A DNA stretch of 64,000 nt from an alpha proteobacterium L41A. GTDB lineage: Bacteria; Pseudomonadota; Alphaproteobacteria; Caulobacterales; Caulobacteraceae. The position numbers and the translations under genes are program-made. Positions 61,931-64,000 of the stretch are shown here, one piece after another (the first letter of the stretch is position 1; each line of letters starts with the position of its first letter). The notes below the pieces were generated by a model. It had not been told where the DNA came from. It ran no database searches and saw only the letters and a list, made by a program, of their open reading frames with translations. The stretch covers positions 31,127-95,126 of the forward strand of contig AMYY01000011.1 of assembly GCA_000335735.1 (NCBI GenBank), in the 5' to 3' direction.

Positions 61931-63892
61931 ATGATCCGTTCTTGCCTGCGCGCCGCCCCTCTCGGCCTCACTCTTCTGCTCGTCTCGACCGCCCCGGCCG
62001 CCCTGGCGCAGCAGGCCTCGACTACGCCGCCCGCCCTGCCCGCGCCCCTGCCTGTGATTCCGGAAGCGCGGGATGTCGCCTATCCCGGCGTCATCACCCT
62101 GGATGTCGACGCCACCAATCTGGCCCAGCACATCTTCGCGGTGAAGGAAACGATCCCGGTCGCCCAGGCGGGACCGATGACCCTGTTCTTCCCCGAATGG
62201 CTGCCGGGCAACCACGGCCCCGTCGGCCCCATCGCGCAGCTGGCCGGCATCGAGATCACCGCGAACGGCCAGCGCGTGCAGTGGGTGCGCGACACCCTGC
62301 ATCCGTTCGCCTACCACGTCGTTGTCCCGGCCGGTGCGACGGCGCTGGACATCACCCTGCAGCACCTGTCGCCGACGACCGGCAATCAGGGCCGCATCAC
62401 GATGACGCCCGAGATGCTGAACATCCAGTGGGAGAAGATGCTGCTCTATCCCGCCGGCCACTGGTCGCGGAACATCACGGTCCAGCCCACGGTCAAATTC
62501 CCCGCTGGCTGGCAGTTCGGCACGGCGCTGGAGCCCGACAGCAAGGCCGGCGACGTCCAGACGTTCAAGCCCGTCAATCTGGAGGTGTTGATCGACAGCC
62601 CGGTCTTCGCCGGCGTCCACTATCGCCAGATCGACCTAGATCCCGGCGGCCGCTCGCCCGTTCGCGCCAACATCGTCGCCGACAAGGCCGACAGCCTGAA
62701 CGCCACCGACGAGCAGATCCAGATCCTGCGCAATCTGGTCGCCCAGATGGACCGGCTGTATGGCGCGCGCCATTTCGACCACTACGACTTCCTGATCGCC
62801 ATGACGGACAAGCTGGGCGGCATCGGGCTGGAGCATCACCGCAGTTCGGAAAACTCAGTCGATCCCGCCTTCTTCACCGGCTGGGACACCCATCTGTCCG
62901 ACCGCGACCTGCTCAGCCACGAGATGAACCACTCCTGGGACGGCAAATGGCGTCGCCCCGCCGACCAGTATGTGCCCAACTTCAACAGCCCTCTGCAGAA
63001 CAGCCTGCTGTGGGTCTATGAGGGTCAGACCCAGTACTATGGTCAGGTCATCGCCGCCCGCTCGGGCCTGCTCAGCAAGCAACAGGCGATGGACGCCCTG
63101 GCCATGACCGCCGCGACCTTCGACACGCGCGTCGGCCGCGAATGGCGCGCGATGCAGGACACCACCAACGACCCCATCATCAGCCAGCGCCAGCCCAAGG
63201 GCTGGCTGTCATGGCAGCGCGACGAGGACTACTATTCGGAGGGCCAGCTGATCTGGCTCGACGTCGACACGACGATCCGCGAAAAGACCGGCGGCCGGAA
63301 GTCGCTCGACGACTTCGCCCGCGCCTTCTACGGCGTCCAGGATGGCAGCTATACCCCCGCTCCCTATACGTTCGAGGATGTTGTCGCGGCCCTGAACGGC
63401 GTCGTCGCCAATGACTGGGCGACCTTCCTGCGTACCCGACTGGACGCCGACGGCCCCGAGGCCCGCGCCCCGCTGGACGGTCTGGCGCGCGGCGGCTGGC
63501 GGCTGGCCTATTCGGACAAGCCCACCGATTATATGAAGACCCTGTACGCCGAGCTGAAACGCAACGACTTCACCTATTCGCTGGGCTTCCAGACCGGCGA
63601 GGGCAACAGGATTCGCAGCGTCCAGTGGAACGGCCTGGCCTTCAAGTCGGGCCTGGCCGCCGGGATGGAGATCGTCGCCGTCAACGGGCAGGCCGCCAGC
63701 GCCGAACGCCTGACCGAGGCCGTCACCGCGGCCAAGGATCCGTCGACGCCCGTCACCTTGATCGTCAAGGACGACGAGCAATACCGCACCGTCGTCTTCG
63801 ACTACCACGACGGCCTGCGCTATCCCCGCCTGGAACGCATCCCCGGCACGCCCGACCGCCTGGGCGACATCCTGACGCCGCGTCGGCGCTAA
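61931..63892 (+). CDS. M61 family glycyl aminopeptidase with PDZ domain
   Basis: 653 residues with a signal peptide (about residues 1-27, ending AALAQQ). The zinc site HEMNH at 330-334 (HExxH) and the upstream LGGIGLEHHRSS stretch typify M61 enzymes; a third ligand Glu is expected in WVYEGQTQYYG. A PDZ domain sits at the C-terminus (FKSGLAAGMEIVAVNGQAAS). Secreted aminopeptidase with preference for small N-terminal residues in the family. Divergent from the DegP-type gene. Confidence 0.93.
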   Translation: MIRSCLRAAPLGLTLLLVSTAPAALAQQASTTPPALPAPLPVIPEARDVAYPGVITLDVDATNLAQHIFAVKETIPVAQAGPMTLFFPEWLPGNHGPVGPIAQLAGIEITANGQRVQWVRDTLHPFAYHVVVPAGATALDITLQHLSPTTGNQGRITMTPEMLNIQWEKMLLYPAGHWSRNITVQPTVKFPAGWQFGTALEPDSKAGDVQTFKPVNLEVLIDSPVFAGVHYRQIDLDPGGRSPVRANIVADKADSLNATDEQIQILRNLVAQMDRLYGARHFDHYDFLIAMTDKLGGIGLEHHRSSENSVDPAFFTGWDTHLSDRDLLSHEMNHSWDGKWRRPADQYVPNFNSPLQNSLLWVYEGQTQYYGQVIAARSGLLSKQQAMDALAMTAATFDTRVGREWRAMQDTTNDPIISQRQPKGWLSWQRDEDYYSEGQLIWLDVDTTIREKTGGRKSLDDFARAFYGVQDGSYTPAPYTFEDVVAALNGVVANDWATFLRTRLDADGPEARAPLDGLARGGWRLAYSDKPTDYMKTLYAELKRNDFTYSLGFQTGEGNRIRSVQWNGLAFKSGLAAGMEIVAVNGQAASAERLTEAVTAAKDPSTPVTLIVKDDEQYRTVVFDYHDGLRYPRLERIPGTPDRLGDILTPRRR

Positions 63893-63903
63893 AGGCGACC
63901 CGT

Positions 63904-63966
63904 CTCCTCCCCACTTGGTGGGGAGGTGGCGCGGCGCTTCTTCAGCGCCGTGACGGAGGGGTTCTA
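63904..63966. repeat. REP-like palindromic intergenic repeat
   Basis: A palindrome CTCCCCAC-TTG-GTGGGGAG (63907-63925), then GGTGGCGCGGCG, a second hairpin GGCGCT-TCTTC-AGCGCC, and GTGACGGAGGGG. This layout (CTCCCCA..TGGGGAG, GGTGGC, GTGACGGAGGGG) is a repeat family scattered between genes of Caulobacter and Brevundimonas and related alphaproteobacteria. It directly follows the M61 stop and may act as its transcript end. Confidence 0.7.
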
Positions 63967-64000
63967 AGCCGCATCGCAGGCGGCTGTGAGACTTCAAGAG

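Overview
The window is high-GC chromosomal DNA from an alphaproteobacterium of the order Caulobacterales, most likely Brevundimonas. The support is an SpmX-type polar muramidase-like protein, the flagellin regulators FlbT/FlaF, a consensus CtrA box, DUF2336 proteins, a CC0125/CC1285-type lipoprotein and the order crcB - RluA-type pseudouridine synthase - ATP12. I see no phage, insertion sequence, CRISPR array or rRNA operon.

Layout. 1-9.9 kb is core and housekeeping: the end of mgtE, spmX, isovaleryl-CoA dehydrogenase, an ExoD-like protein, a small minus-strand mini-gene, flbT-flaF, two small conserved proteins, a MoxR-type ATPase, a lipoprotein, and an HD-domain protein paired with an NrtR-type NAD regulator. 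tRNA-Ser(CGA) closes this part. 10.4-33.1 kb, up to tRNA-Thr(TGT), is one functional island. It holds a frameshifted secreted aspartyl protease, a histidine kinase, an 1834-residue periplasmic TPR protein, a VWA protein, a BatA-like protein, a DUF58 protein, a membrane protein with a long disordered tail, an M16 zinc peptidase on the opposite strand, a second MoxR ATPase, an OmpR-type response regulator and a TonB-dependent receptor. 33.5-46.3 kb holds a TetR regulator, a prepilin peptidase, feoAB, a lipoprotein cytochrome c, an RND efflux pair, an outer-membrane barrel, a class II aldolase, and DUF2336-nadK-Hpt. 46.4-64 kb holds a second DUF2336 protein, a lytic transglycosylase and a TonB protein flanking a CtrA box, a ThiO-like oxidase, pckG, a DUF938 protein, three pseudouridine synthases, ATP12, crcB, rarA, a DegP-type protease, an M61 peptidase and a terminal REP-like repeat.

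Main result. The 10-33 kb island appears to be one regulon. A 22-bp element made of two 11-bp direct repeats (half-sites of the type GGCTGCCAGTT and TGGTGCAAGCT) lies upstream of the TonB receptor, the MoxR gene and the Bat-like operon, each time exactly 8 nt before a weak -10 element. Weaker copies with the same 8-nt spacing precede the aspartyl protease and the response-regulator gene, and another copy precedes the M16 peptidase. This arrangement resembles a PhoB box and fits the OmpR-type regulator encoded in the island, with the histidine kinase 16 kb away as its likely partner. Functionally this suggests envelope import and proteolysis (receptor, M16 and aspartyl proteases) coupled to a MoxR/VWA/TPR assembly machine. 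That reading is inference.

A second notable locus lies at 4656-4864: a short transcription unit with a promoter, a Shine-Dalgarno region complementary over 17 nt to the 16S rRNA 3' end, a 21-codon ORF, two hairpins and a terminator.

Two genes (10411-11321 and 57339-57691) each lack one G in a G run, and a third (42123-42905) lacks a usable start that one extra G would supply. These may be base-calling errors or real lesions.
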